A stretch of DNA of 64,000 nt from Granulicella aggregans (GTDB lineage: Bacteria > Acidobacteriota > Terriglobia > Terriglobales > Acidobacteriaceae). Under the pieces are notes generated by a model, which was not told the DNA's origin, made no database searches, and saw only the letters and a program-made list of their open reading frames with translations. Both the position numbers and the translations under genes were made by a program. The number at the start of each line of letters is the position of its first letter. Positions within the stretch are counted from its first letter, which is position 1. The stretch spans positions 62,001-126,000 of the forward strand of contig NZ_JAGSYE010000003.1 of assembly GCF_025685565.1 (NCBI RefSeq), written 5' to 3'. Positions 51,075-59,426 of the stretch are shown in pieces.

Positions 51075-51848
51075 TCACCGCCCGAAGCTGTAGCTCAGCT
51101 TGAAGAGACCGCTGTCCACTCCGGGGTTTGTCTCGGCGGTATAGCCATTCGAGTAGTGCTGCAACTGGTACTCCAGCCGGACCGAGCGCTTTGGCGCAAG
51201 GTAATACTCCAGCCCCGCGCCAAGCTCAAAGGCAAAGTTGAACGATCCCGCGGTTGCTATCGGCAGCGGCTTCGTCGAGAAGATATATCCCTCCAGCGTG
51301 CTGAAGGTTGGCTGTAGCCGGTGCCGGGGACGAAAGTTCACCCGGAAGCCCGCTGGCGAAAGCCCTTGTGCATAATTCGTCTGCCTGCCGCAAGTGGTAG
51401 CAATCTGAGAGGTATAGATGGACGGAACCTCAGGAGGGGGAGCAAACTCAACAACTCCCGCTACGCATCTGGCGGTCAGTGCCGGCGGCGCGGTGTATGT
51501 CTCCGGCGGGAATGTCGGAGGATTAAAGGTCTGAGTGAATGTCTGTGTTGCCGTGGGAATGCTCTCCAGTATCACCGGGCGAAACTCCGCTGCGTACGAG
51601 AAGACAAAGTAGCGCGTAGCAAAGAGTCGCCTTTGATACTGCACGCCCACCGATCCCAGCTTGATGTTCTCCGACTGCCCCAGAATGATGTGGCTCGAAT
51701 CGTTCGAATACTCCACCATCGCGCCGAACTTGTTCTTCGCTCCGTAGAGGTCCGGCCCATCCGGCTTCACCTGCGCTTCAACTCCCTGTAAAGAAACTCC
51801 AAAGCATAAAACCAAGACAAGGCGCTTCAACAACTCAGCTAGCGTCAT
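51075..51848 (-). CDS. PagL-like outer-membrane lipid A deacylase (acyloxyacyl hydrolase family)
   Basis: 257 residues with a signal peptide (LVLVLCFGVSLQGVEA). The C-terminal half is a beta-barrel with the PagL active-site strand LEYQLQHYSNGYTAETNPGV: His and Ser in HYS match the catalytic pair, and the closing NPGxDS is typical. PagL removes the 3-O-linked acyl chain of lipid A. A long insert with many Pro and Thr (about 105-150) is unusual. The start overlaps the ubiD stop (ATGA at 51845), suggesting coupled translation. It ends LSYSFGR. Confidence 0.8.
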   Translation of the reverse strand: MTLAELLKRLVLVLCFGVSLQGVEAQVKPDGPDLYGAKNKFGAMVEYSNDSSHIILGQSENIKLGSVGVQYQRRLFATRYFVFSYAAEFRPVILESIPTATQTFTQTFNPPTFPPETYTAPPALTARCVAGVVEFAPPPEVPSIYTSQIATTCGRQTNYAQGLSPAGFRVNFRPRHRLQPTFSTLEGYIFSTKPLPIATAGSFNFAFELGAGLEYYLAPKRSVRLEYQLQHYSNGYTAETNPGVDSGLFKLSYSFGR

Positions 51849-53449
51849 TCAATCCCCAGTTTTTTCCATATAGCGTCCACCTTAGACTTTACCTCCTTGT
51901 CCATGGTGAGCATCGGTGGCCACTCTCTCGTAAACCCTTCGGCGGCCCACTTCCGTGTTGCATCGATTCCCATCTTGCTCCCGTAGTTCGGCAGCCGCGA
52001 AGCATGGTCCAGAGAGTCGACGGGCCCTAGAGTGAACTGGATGTCGCGCTCGGGGTCGATATTGTTGGCAACACGTAAAGTCACCTCGGCCACGTCCTGC
52101 ACGTCGCAGTCTTCATCGACTACGATGACGCACTTGGTGAACATCGCCTGCCCCATGGCCCACACGCCGCTCATCACTTTTCTTGCCTGACCTGCATAAG
52201 ATTTTCTTATCGCCACAACCATCAGGTTGTGGAAGACGCCTTCCGCGGGAAGGTTTACGTCCACGATCTCCGGCATGGTGAGCTGCATCAGTGGCAGGAA
52301 GATCCTCTCCACCGCCTTGCCCATCCACGCGTCCTCCATCGGAGGCTTGCCCACCAGCGTCGCCGCCCACACAGGGTCCTTGCGATGCGTGATGCAGGTG
52401 ATGTGGAAGACCGGGTACTCGTCCTGCATGGTGTAGAAGCCCGTATGGTCGCCGAATGGCCCTTCGGTGCGAAGTTCTCCAAGCTCCACGTAGCCTTCGA
52501 GAATGATCTCCGCATGGGCCGGAACTTCGAGGTCAACCGTCTCGCACTTCACCAACTCCACGGGTTTCTGCCGCAGGAAGCCCGCGATCAGGTATTCCTC
52601 GACATCGGGCGGCGCGGGCACGATCGCCGAAAACGTGGTCGCGGGATCGGTACCGATCGCCACGGCGACCTCCATCCGCTCACCACGAATCTTCGTCTGC
52701 GTCACCGAAGGGATGCTGCCGGTGGAACTCGCCGCAGCCGTTCCTCCTGCCGTCAACGCCATCAGGTCCACGCCTGCTGCCGCATCACCCGCGGCCTCGC
52801 GAAGCCGCTCGCGCATGTGCTCCGCAGCGACCTTTTGCCGCTGCCAGTGCATGCCCGTGGTCTGCCCGTCGTAGACCTGCATCCGGTACATGCCGACGTT
52901 GCGCTTGCCGGACTTCGGATCGCGCGTGATCACGCACGGCAGCGTGATAAACCGGCCACCATCCTGCGGCCACGTTTGTAGTACCGGGAAGCTCAGCAGG
53001 TCGATCACATCGCCACGATCCGCCCGCTTGATCACCTGCTTGCACGCAGCGTCTCTGCTGCTGATGACCTTGGGAAAGAAGCTGCCTATCTCAGCCAGCA
53101 TCGGCAGCATCTTCAGCTTGTCCATCAACCCGGTTGGCATCACCGGCTTGATGAGCACTCGAATCCGCTCGGCGATCGCATCCAGCGAATCGGTCTCTAA
53201 GGCCAACTTCATCCGGTCGAGGCTGCCGAACTGGTTCATCAGCACACGAGCGCCGGGATACCCCTTCACGTTCTCGAACAGCAGTGCCGGCCCACCAGCC
53301 TTTGCCGTTCCCTTGCCCAGCTTCGCGGCCCGGTCGGCGATCTCCGCCATCTCCAGGATCGGGTCCACCTCTACCTTGATCCGCTTCAGTTCTCCCGCCT
53401 TGTCGAGCCTCTTTATCCAGTCGCGTAGATCGTCGTAAGCCAATGCCAT
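51845..53449 (-). CDS. UbiD family decarboxylase
   Basis: 534 residues from ATG 53449; the frame could start at GTG 53476, and GGGAG lies too close to the ATG to decide. UbiD enzymes decarboxylate aromatic or alkenyl acids using prenylated FMN. Landmarks: ITRDPKSGKRNVGMYRMQVY near 180, GMHWQRQKVAAEH, the catalytic region ELRTEGPFGDHTGFYTMQDE, and KCVIVVDEDCDVQD. Probably in quinone or aromatic acid metabolism; no ubiX is nearby. Followed by the PagL-like gene with a 4-base overlap. Confidence 0.92.
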   Translation of the reverse strand: MALAYDDLRDWIKRLDKAGELKRIKVEVDPILEMAEIADRAAKLGKGTAKAGGPALLFENVKGYPGARVLMNQFGSLDRMKLALETDSLDAIAERIRVLIKPVMPTGLMDKLKMLPMLAEIGSFFPKVISSRDAACKQVIKRADRGDVIDLLSFPVLQTWPQDGGRFITLPCVITRDPKSGKRNVGMYRMQVYDGQTTGMHWQRQKVAAEHMRERLREAAGDAAAGVDLMALTAGGTAAASSTGSIPSVTQTKIRGERMEVAVAIGTDPATTFSAIVPAPPDVEEYLIAGFLRQKPVELVKCETVDLEVPAHAEIILEGYVELGELRTEGPFGDHTGFYTMQDEYPVFHITCITHRKDPVWAATLVGKPPMEDAWMGKAVERIFLPLMQLTMPEIVDVNLPAEGVFHNLMVVAIRKSYAGQARKVMSGVWAMGQAMFTKCVIVVDEDCDVQDVAEVTLRVANNIDPERDIQFTLGPVDSLDHASRLPNYGSKMGIDATRKWAAEGFTREWPPMLTMDKEVKSKVDAIWKKLGIE

Positions 53450-53563
53450 CTCCCGGCCGCGTACACTCAGCGGCACAGTTCAATGTTACCCGCTGCGACA
53501 TCCGCGTCTTCGCCCGCACAGCGGACACAACGGCAGCTTTCAAGCCCGACCAATAAAATCCTT

Positions 53564-53592
53564 GTCATCCTTCGCGCAGCGGAGGATCTGCT
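53564..53592. repeat. GTCATCC-type palindromic repeat
   Basis: GTCATCCTTCGCGCAGCGGA then GGATCTGC: a near copy of the element at 40217, with arms CCTTCGC/GCGGAGG. It lies upstream of ubiD in the gap before the TonB-like gene. Otherwise this 288-bp gap shows no gene. Confidence 0.75.
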
Positions 53593-53737
53593 TCCGCACT
53601 TGCTGTTGCCCGTTTTCTGTGCGGCAACACATTCGGGAACCATCCACACTCCGTAGGTGTCTAACTCAACAACGGACGCCTTCTCGCAGAGGCGCACCTG
53701 ATCCGAACTGATAGCAGTTTTCTGGAGAGGTGCCTCA

Positions 53738-54466
53738 ATGTTTGAAGACAGTCTCATGGAGTCGCAGAACCGTCTCTCGTCGCCCAATCAGCGCTGGACG
53801 ACGATCGTCTCTCTCACGCTGCAATGCTCTCTTGTCGCAGCCGTCATCGCGCTACCCCTGCTGCATCCAGACGTCCTCACCTTCCACACCGACGCGCCCA
53901 CCATCACTCTGCCACTCAAGCCGCCGATGCCTCGCGTCCCGCACTTCGAACCAACGCACTCTGCGAACACACCATCCACACCAGCCGCACTGCCAGCTTC
54001 AGGAACTCCGCTCCCCAATCTGCGCAATCTCGGGCCAATCAACTCGAACGCAGAGGATATCCCGCCATCCACGAACATCGGCAGCATGACGGGTCCAAGC
54101 GACCTGCCCGGCAGCATCGGCACATCTCCGGCAGGCGCGGGCAACAGAGTCACACTAGCCCCTGCATCGGCCACTGGTCCGCTCCACATCTCGCGCGGAG
54201 TCCTCGCCGGCCTGTTGCTCGCTCCCATCAGGCCGGTGTATCCGCCCATAGCTATCAGCACAAGAACTGAGGGAGTTGTCGTCATCGAGGCGATCATCTC
54301 GAAGTCCGGACGTATCGAAAGCGCCCACGCCACCAGCGGACCGGAGCTTCTCCGCAACGCGGCGCTCGAGGCTATCCGAAACGCCCGCTACTCGCCTTAT
54401 CTGTTGAATGGACAACCGACGGAGGTCGAGACCACCATCACGGTCAACTTCAAGCTGGCTGGTTGA
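53738..54466 (+). CDS. TonB-family energy transducer
   Basis: 242 residues. One N-terminal membrane helix (IVSLTLQCSLVAAVIALPLL), a Pro/Ser-rich periplasmic linker, and a C-terminal TonB domain (about 155-242): PIRPVYPPIAISTRTEGVVV, then LLRNAALEAIRNARYSPYLL. TonB passes proton-motive energy to outer-membrane receptors; no exbBD or receptor is near. GGAGAGG precedes ATG 53738. Its last 17 bp overlap the 3' end of the DedA-rhodanese gene on the other strand. Confidence 0.87.
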   Translation: MFEDSLMESQNRLSSPNQRWTTIVSLTLQCSLVAAVIALPLLHPDVLTFHTDAPTITLPLKPPMPRVPHFEPTHSANTPSTPAALPASGTPLPNLRNLGPINSNAEDIPPSTNIGSMTGPSDLPGSIGTSPAGAGNRVTLAPASATGPLHISRGVLAGLLLAPIRPVYPPIAISTRTEGVVVIEAIISKSGRIESAHATSGPELLRNAALEAIRNARYSPYLLNGQPTEVETTITVNFKLAG

Positions 54467-55481
54467 CGTGGTTCTCAGGCTCTCCGAGAGCGATCTGCAC
54501 CAGCGAAGGCGCCTCCGCTGGTGCAGCCTCATCGACATAGTCGATCAGCGGGAACCCTGCCACCTTCCACCCGTCGAAGCCTCCGCGTAGCGGACGCACC
54601 CGATTGATTCCCATCCGGTGCAACTGCATTGCGACCTTCGCGCTCGTCTCCTCGCTCGGACAGGTGCAGTACAGGATGATGTCCCGGTCACGAGGAATCC
54701 GGTCGCTGTGCAGCGCCAACTCTGTCGGGCCTACGCGCACCGCTCCCGGCAGCACCCGTGGATCAGGCAGATAATCCAGCGGATGGCGAAGATCGACGAT
54801 GAACGGGGCGGGTTCGCCCAGCTTCGCAGCTTCGTCGATCATCTCCATCAGCTCCTCAGGCTCCAGTCGCATTCTCTTCACGTTTGCTATGAAGCGTTGC
54901 TGCTTCACAACTCGGGCGGTGAAGAAGCCGATCACCATCACGACGAACAGAACCCCCGCAAAGTGGCCCAGCATATGAAGAAACGGCGCGCTCTTCTTGG
55001 CGATGTCCCCGAAGAACCGGCCAGCCAGGAGGTAAGCCTCGGCCCAGATAATCGATCCCGCAAGGTCGTAGATCAGGAAGCGTCCGAAGGGCATACCCGT
55101 CTGCCCGGCGATTGGAGCGGCGACGGTCGAGAGTCCCGGAACGAACTTTGCAAACAACAGCGTCACCGGCCCGCGCTTCGTAAAGTAGCCTTCGGTCTTC
55201 GTGACACAGGTAGAAGCCTCGAGCGAAAACCGGCAAAGCAGCTTCAAGACGCGGTTGCCGTAGCTTCGGCCCAGCATGTACCACATGCTGTCGGAGATGA
55301 CGCATGCAGCCAGAACGCAGAGCAATGCAACGAATGCGCTCAGTTTATGGGTTGCAGAGAGGGTTCCTGCCGTCAACAGAAGAGGAATGCTCGGAATTGG
55401 TACGCCGAACTGCTCCACCAGCACCCATACGAAGAGGATGAGGTAAGCGTATTTCACGAATAATCCGAGCGCGATGGGCAT
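54450..55481 (-). CDS. DedA-family membrane protein fused to a rhodanese domain
   Basis: 343 residues. About 1-215 is a DedA/SNARE-associated membrane domain with five or six helices (FGVPIPSIPLLLTAGTLSA, FAKFVPGLSTVAAPIAGQTG). About 230-335 is a rhodanese: FIVDLRHPLDYLPDPRVLPG and the active loop ILYCTCPSEETSA, with Cys in place, then LRGGFDGWKVAGFPL. DedA proteins move or help recycle lipid carriers; the fused rhodanese would face the cytoplasm. This fusion recurs in other bacteria. It ends in the TonB-like gene's 3' end. Confidence 0.9.
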   Translation of the reverse strand: MPIALGLFVKYAYLILFVWVLVEQFGVPIPSIPLLLTAGTLSATHKLSAFVALLCVLAACVISDSMWYMLGRSYGNRVLKLLCRFSLEASTCVTKTEGYFTKRGPVTLLFAKFVPGLSTVAAPIAGQTGMPFGRFLIYDLAGSIIWAEAYLLAGRFFGDIAKKSAPFLHMLGHFAGVLFVVMVIGFFTARVVKQQRFIANVKRMRLEPEELMEMIDEAAKLGEPAPFIVDLRHPLDYLPDPRVLPGAVRVGPTELALHSDRIPRDRDIILYCTCPSEETSAKVAMQLHRMGINRVRPLRGGFDGWKVAGFPLIDYVDEAAPAEAPSLVQIALGEPENHVNQPA

Positions 55482-55545
55482 GGCCTGATAACCAGTAGAT
55501 GTCTCACTTTACCGCTTCGATTCGGCAACGTAAATGCCAAAGCAA

Positions 55546-55576
55546 AAGGGCCGGAGGATTTGCCCCTCCGGCCCTT
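55546..55576 (-). terminator. Strong terminator downstream of the Dps gene
   Basis: AAGGGCCGGAGG and CCTCCGGCCCTT form a perfect 12-bp stem around a 7-nt loop. Read on the minus strand it ends in TTTT. It lies 87 bp beyond the dps stop and before the DedA gene. Confidence 0.88.
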
Positions 55577-55588
55577 AACTTTGCCCTT

Positions 55589-55640
55589 GTCATCCTTTGA
55601 CTATCCGCTTGTCATCCTTCGACGAAGTCGGAAGATCTGC
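55589..55640. repeat. GTCATCC-type palindromic repeats, two partial copies
   Basis: GTCATCCTTTGACTATCC (55589 on) followed by GTCATCCTTCGACGAAGTCG and GAAGATCTGC (55611-55640). The second has the arms CTTCGAC/GTCGGAAG. Same family as 40217 and 53564. Confidence 0.7.
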
Positions 55641-55662
55641 TTTCGCTTTAAGCTAACGCCAG

Positions 55663-56256
55663 CTACTTCAAGATGAGAGGCATCTCGACCAGGTGCTGGC
55701 CGATAAACCACGATTGCAACTCGTTCGCCCGCAAAATGTCACTGACGACCATGTCGTTCGTGCCATCGTCTCCTGCGTCGTCGGCTGCCTCGGCGATGTC
55801 GTGGCACTCCTGCATGATGTGCTTGTGTGCCTCCAGCAGACGGGAGATCTGGACGGGAACTTCCTCTCGGCCTGTCGGGGGAGCCGGAATGTGCGAAAGT
55901 CTGGCCACATCGCCGCCCATCGCGATGCTCACACCACCCAGCACCTGAATCCGCTCCGCGATCGTGTCAACAAGTTCCACCTGTTCGTCAAAGTGCTTGT
56001 CGAACAGCAGATGCAGCTGATAGAAAGTTGGGCCCGAGACCTGCCAGTGATGCTTCTTGTACATATCCCGCAGCGTGATGGAGTCCGCGAGAAGCTGGTT
56101 CAGCTTTCCCACCATATCCTGACGGACAGATGCCTTTAGAAAATGAGGCATGTCGACAATTACGGTGCCAAACTTCTGTATCTCATTTGCCTTTGCATGC
56201 CAGCGCGGCGCATCGTTCGCCGGAGCGGCCTTCGTTGCTTTGCTTCCCTTTGCCAT
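55663..56256 (-). CDS. Dps-family ferritin-like DNA-protecting protein
   Basis: 197 residues from ATG 56256 (AGAGG upstream; the frame opens at 56286). Dps ferroxidase ligands are present: KHHWQVSGPTFYQLHLLFDK with His, and HFDEQVELVDTIAERIQVLG with Asp and Glu. Dps dodecamers oxidise Fe2+ with peroxide and coat DNA in starvation. The N-terminus is a basic tail (AKGSKATKAAPAND) that could bind DNA. The C-terminus lacks the long basic tail of some Dps. Followed by a strong terminator. Confidence 0.9.
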   Translation of the reverse strand: MAKGSKATKAAPANDAPRWHAKANEIQKFGTVIVDMPHFLKASVRQDMVGKLNQLLADSITLRDMYKKHHWQVSGPTFYQLHLLFDKHFDEQVELVDTIAERIQVLGGVSIAMGGDVARLSHIPAPPTGREEVPVQISRLLEAHKHIMQECHDIAEAADDAGDDGTNDMVVSDILRANELQSWFIGQHLVEMPLILK

Positions 56257-56353
56257 TCCAAACACCTCTTTTGCGGTCAGATGCAAAGAGTCCGGAGGCG
56301 GTTTCCCGCGTCCGGACTCTTGTACTGCTCACTTATTAGGCGATGCTGACTGC

Positions 56354-57616
56354 TTACTTCACCGTCACAATCGGAGTTACCGAGAAACCGGGCCGCAGAG
56401 CATAGTCCCCGTTTTCCTTGTCAAGATTCGTGAAGTCGATCCGGACCGGAATCCGCTGGACCACCTTCACATAGTTGCCGGTCGCGTTCTCCGGCGGGAA
56501 CAGGCTCAGCCGCGATCCGGTAGCTCCGCCAATCTGCGTCACCTTGCCTGAGAACTTGCGTCCTCCGAGAGCGTCGACCTCGAGCTTCACTTCCTGGCCG
56601 GGCTTCATCTTGTCGAGCTGCGTCTCCTTGAAGTTCGCCGTCACCCAGAGGTTAGTCACCGGAACCACCGTCAACAGATCCTGTCCGATGCTCACATTGA
56701 CGCCCACATCGACGTTCTTCTTGCTCACGATACCCGCCACCGGCGCAACAATCTTGCAGTAGCTCAGGTTCAGCCGCGCCTGCTCCAGCTTCGCCTGCGC
56801 TTGCTTCACCGAAGCCAGCATCGACTCCGCGCGAGCCTCCTGAGCCTTCACCTGCTGCGGTCCGTTCTTCGCCGCCTGCTGCGCCTGGAACCGGGACTGC
56901 GCGACCTTCTGCTGCGCTTGGCGTACCGCCTCCTGCGCCGCAATCACGTCCGCTTGGGCACCCAGCACGGCTGCCGTATCCGCGTTCGCCGTAGCGACAG
57001 CCTGGTCGTACTGCTGCTTCGAGATGACGTCCTTCTGCACCAACGGCGTATATCGCTCCACGTCGAGCTGGGCCTTCAGCGCATTCGCCTTCGCCTCAAC
57101 GACACGAGCGTCCGCAGCTTCCTTTTGCTTCTCCGCCTGCGCCACAGCAGCCGATGACGCCGTCACATCCGAACCCGACGTGTCGATTGTCGTCCGCGAA
57201 CTCACGCTCGTGATCGGCACGTTCACATGCGCCTGCTCGTAGTCAGCCTCGGCGCTGGCAAGGTTCGCCTGCGCCTGGTCGAACGCGACCTGGTAGTCCT
57301 TCGGATCGATGTCCGCGATCGCCTGGCCCGCCTGCACCGTCTGGTTGTCCTGCACGTAGACCTTGATCACCTGGCCGGTCACGCGCGAACTCACCTCGTA
57401 CAGATCGCCATCTACCTGGGCGTCGTCCGTATCCTCTGAAAACGTCGAGTGCCAGTAAAACAGCCCTCCGCCGATCACCAGAAGGATCAGCACCGCGATC
57501 ACAATAAACTTGCGCCGCGACGACTTCTCCGGCGTCTCCGGGGGTGTCTGGTTCTGGTCTTTATTCTGATCCTGATTCTGATTCTGCGTTTGATTCTCTT
57601 GATCTGCCAAGGTCAT
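56354..57616 (-). CDS. HlyD/EmrA-type efflux adaptor
   Basis: 420 residues. The short N-terminal cytoplasmic part is full of Gln/Asn/Asp repeats (NQNQDQNKDQNQ), then a membrane helix (FIVIAVLILLVIGGGLFYW), then a biotinyl-lipoyl half-motif (VDGDLYEVSSRVTGQVIKVY), a long alpha-helical hairpin with many Gln (about 100-260) and the closing barrel (VAGIVSKKNVDVGVNVSIGQ). It would connect an inner-membrane MFS or ABC pump with TolC. Its start overlaps the tolC stop (ATGA), but no pump gene follows. Confidence 0.88.
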   Translation of the reverse strand: MTLADQENQTQNQNQDQNKDQNQTPPETPEKSSRRKFIVIAVLILLVIGGGLFYWHSTFSEDTDDAQVDGDLYEVSSRVTGQVIKVYVQDNQTVQAGQAIADIDPKDYQVAFDQAQANLASAEADYEQAHVNVPITSVSSRTTIDTSGSDVTASSAAVAQAEKQKEAADARVVEAKANALKAQLDVERYTPLVQKDVISKQQYDQAVATANADTAAVLGAQADVIAAQEAVRQAQQKVAQSRFQAQQAAKNGPQQVKAQEARAESMLASVKQAQAKLEQARLNLSYCKIVAPVAGIVSKKNVDVGVNVSIGQDLLTVVPVTNLWVTANFKETQLDKMKPGQEVKLEVDALGGRKFSGKVTQIGGATGSRLSLFPPENATGNYVKVVQRIPVRIDFTNLDKENGDYALRPGFSVTPIVTVK

Positions 57617-59151
57617 TTCCCTCCGAGATAATCCTTGTAACTTGTCTGCGCCACACCCAGCGCACGTGCCAGTGAAAGCTTGGCGATATTGTGCTGGTAG
57701 AGCGCGCTGATGTATTGGTCGTTGGCCTGTTCGAACTGGCTCTGAGCCTGCGATACCGGCAAATTGTCCGAGATGCCTTCATGGAACCGCTGCTGCGCCT
57801 CGCTCAACGCCTCGGTCGCAAGGTCGACGTTCGACTTGGTCGCTTCAACCAGCTTCGCCGCCGCCTCGATATCCAGAATGCTCGAGCGAATATCCTGATT
57901 GACCTGCTGCACCTGGTCAGAGAGCTTGGCTTGCGCCTGCGTGTAAGCCGCGCCGGCAACCTGCTCGTCACCCTTCGTCTTCGCGATCTGCAGGATCGGG
58001 GCAGTCACCTCTCCGGTCGCCGAGTAGACGCCGTGCGAGTGCCCAAACGTCGTTCCCTGGTCGCCGAAGAAACCATTCACGTCCGCCGTAGGCAACTGCT
58101 GCTCCCACGCCGCCTTCTTCTGCGCTTCGGCCGCCTTCACCGACTCGTCAAGCGACTTCAGGTCCTTGCGGTTCTTCAATGCGGAGTCGAACGCCGTCTT
58201 CGGGTCAACGCGATCCAGCGCCGCATAGGGAGCCGAATCCGTCAGCGCAAACTTCTGATCAAGAGGCAGACCGATCGTCCGGGCCAGAGCCAGCTTGTCC
58301 TTTGCCAATTGGTTCTCGGTCGAGATCAAGCTCTGCTGCTCATTCTGGTAATCGACTTGAGCGCGGAGCACGTCGAGCTTCGGGCTGGTACCGGCATCGT
58401 GCGCGGCCACCGCCTGGTCGAGCGACACCTTCGACGTCGCCAGCTCCGCCTTCACCGCTTCCACCCGCGCCGCATCGGCGACGCAAAGCAGGTAGGCATT
58501 GCCAACCGTCAGCACGACCATGTCCCGAGCATCTTCCGCGGAATACTTCGCGCTTTTGAAGTTGTGCTTGGCTTGCAGGTAGCTCTGCAATGCAGGCAGA
58601 TTGAACAGCGTCTGCGAGAGAGACGCCTGAAAGTCCTCAACCTGGAACGGTCCAACGATCTGCTTCAACCCGGGAAACTTGATGCCGTACGCGGCAAGAT
58701 TGACCTGCTCGACAGTGTAGCTGCCCGTACCTGTCACTGTTGGCAGAAGTGCCTGCAGCTGTTCCAAACGCTGCCCATTCGCATTCAGCGTCGAGGAGTT
58801 CTGGAGGATGATGCCAAGGTTCGTCCGCAGGCCACGCTGCATCGCGTCATCCAGAGTCAGGTCGATTACGCCGTCCGTCGCAACCCCGCTGACGACGCTT
58901 CCCTTGAAGGAATCCGAGCTCACTTGGCCGCCCGATCCGCTAGAGCCCGACACGCTTCCCGTCGTCAACTGTTGCTGCGCCTGGTTCACCTGCGCCGTGT
59001 TCAGTCCGGAGGAACCCGAAGTCGAACCCGGACCGCCTGCCGCCTGTCCGTATGCGGTGACCCCGGATACCAACACTGCCAGAAGGCCCAAAGTCGCACT
59101 CTTCACGGCGAGCGGCGCTCGCGCCACTTCTACATTTCTTGTTAAACCCAT
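57613..59151 (-). CDS. TolC-family outer-membrane efflux protein
   Basis: 512 residues from ATG 59151 (the frame extends to 59229). Signal peptide LAVKSATLGLLAVLVSGVTAYGQ. A low-complexity Ser/Gly/Gln segment covers about 25-65. The TolC/OEP fold follows in two halves: ARVEAVKAELATSKVSLDQA and AAKLVEATKSNVDLATEALS are typical tunnel helices. The C-terminal LPVSQAQSQFEQANDQYISA matches the family. It forms the outer tunnel for the EmrA-like adaptor. No strong Shine-Dalgarno. Confidence 0.9.
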   Translation of the reverse strand: MGLTRNVEVARAPLAVKSATLGLLAVLVSGVTAYGQAAGGPGSTSGSSGLNTAQVNQAQQQLTTGSVSGSSGSGGQVSSDSFKGSVVSGVATDGVIDLTLDDAMQRGLRTNLGIILQNSSTLNANGQRLEQLQALLPTVTGTGSYTVEQVNLAAYGIKFPGLKQIVGPFQVEDFQASLSQTLFNLPALQSYLQAKHNFKSAKYSAEDARDMVVLTVGNAYLLCVADAARVEAVKAELATSKVSLDQAVAAHDAGTSPKLDVLRAQVDYQNEQQSLISTENQLAKDKLALARTIGLPLDQKFALTDSAPYAALDRVDPKTAFDSALKNRKDLKSLDESVKAAEAQKKAAWEQQLPTADVNGFFGDQGTTFGHSHGVYSATGEVTAPILQIAKTKGDEQVAGAAYTQAQAKLSDQVQQVNQDIRSSILDIEAAAKLVEATKSNVDLATEALSEAQQRFHEGISDNLPVSQAQSQFEQANDQYISALYQHNIAKLSLARALGVAQTSYKDYLGGK

Positions 59152-59426
59152 ATTCGGTATCGTAACCTGCACTCGCTGCTTCAAGTCTGAGGACCTGAAT
59201 CTTCCGTACATTACCGGCCCACCAGGCAACCGGCCGCTGCCGGACCATCGTTCCAGATCGTCAATACTCGATTCGATGCAGTTAAGGTGCGCGAGTGTGC
59301 AAAAAAGACGATCCCTCGTTGGACAAGTCTCCCAAACCGCACCCAGCCCCGGAATCCTCTTCGCCCCCTGTCCTTATCTAAACGATTTACTATTGGCATT
59401 CAGAATTTCTCAGGGAGAAGTTGGTC

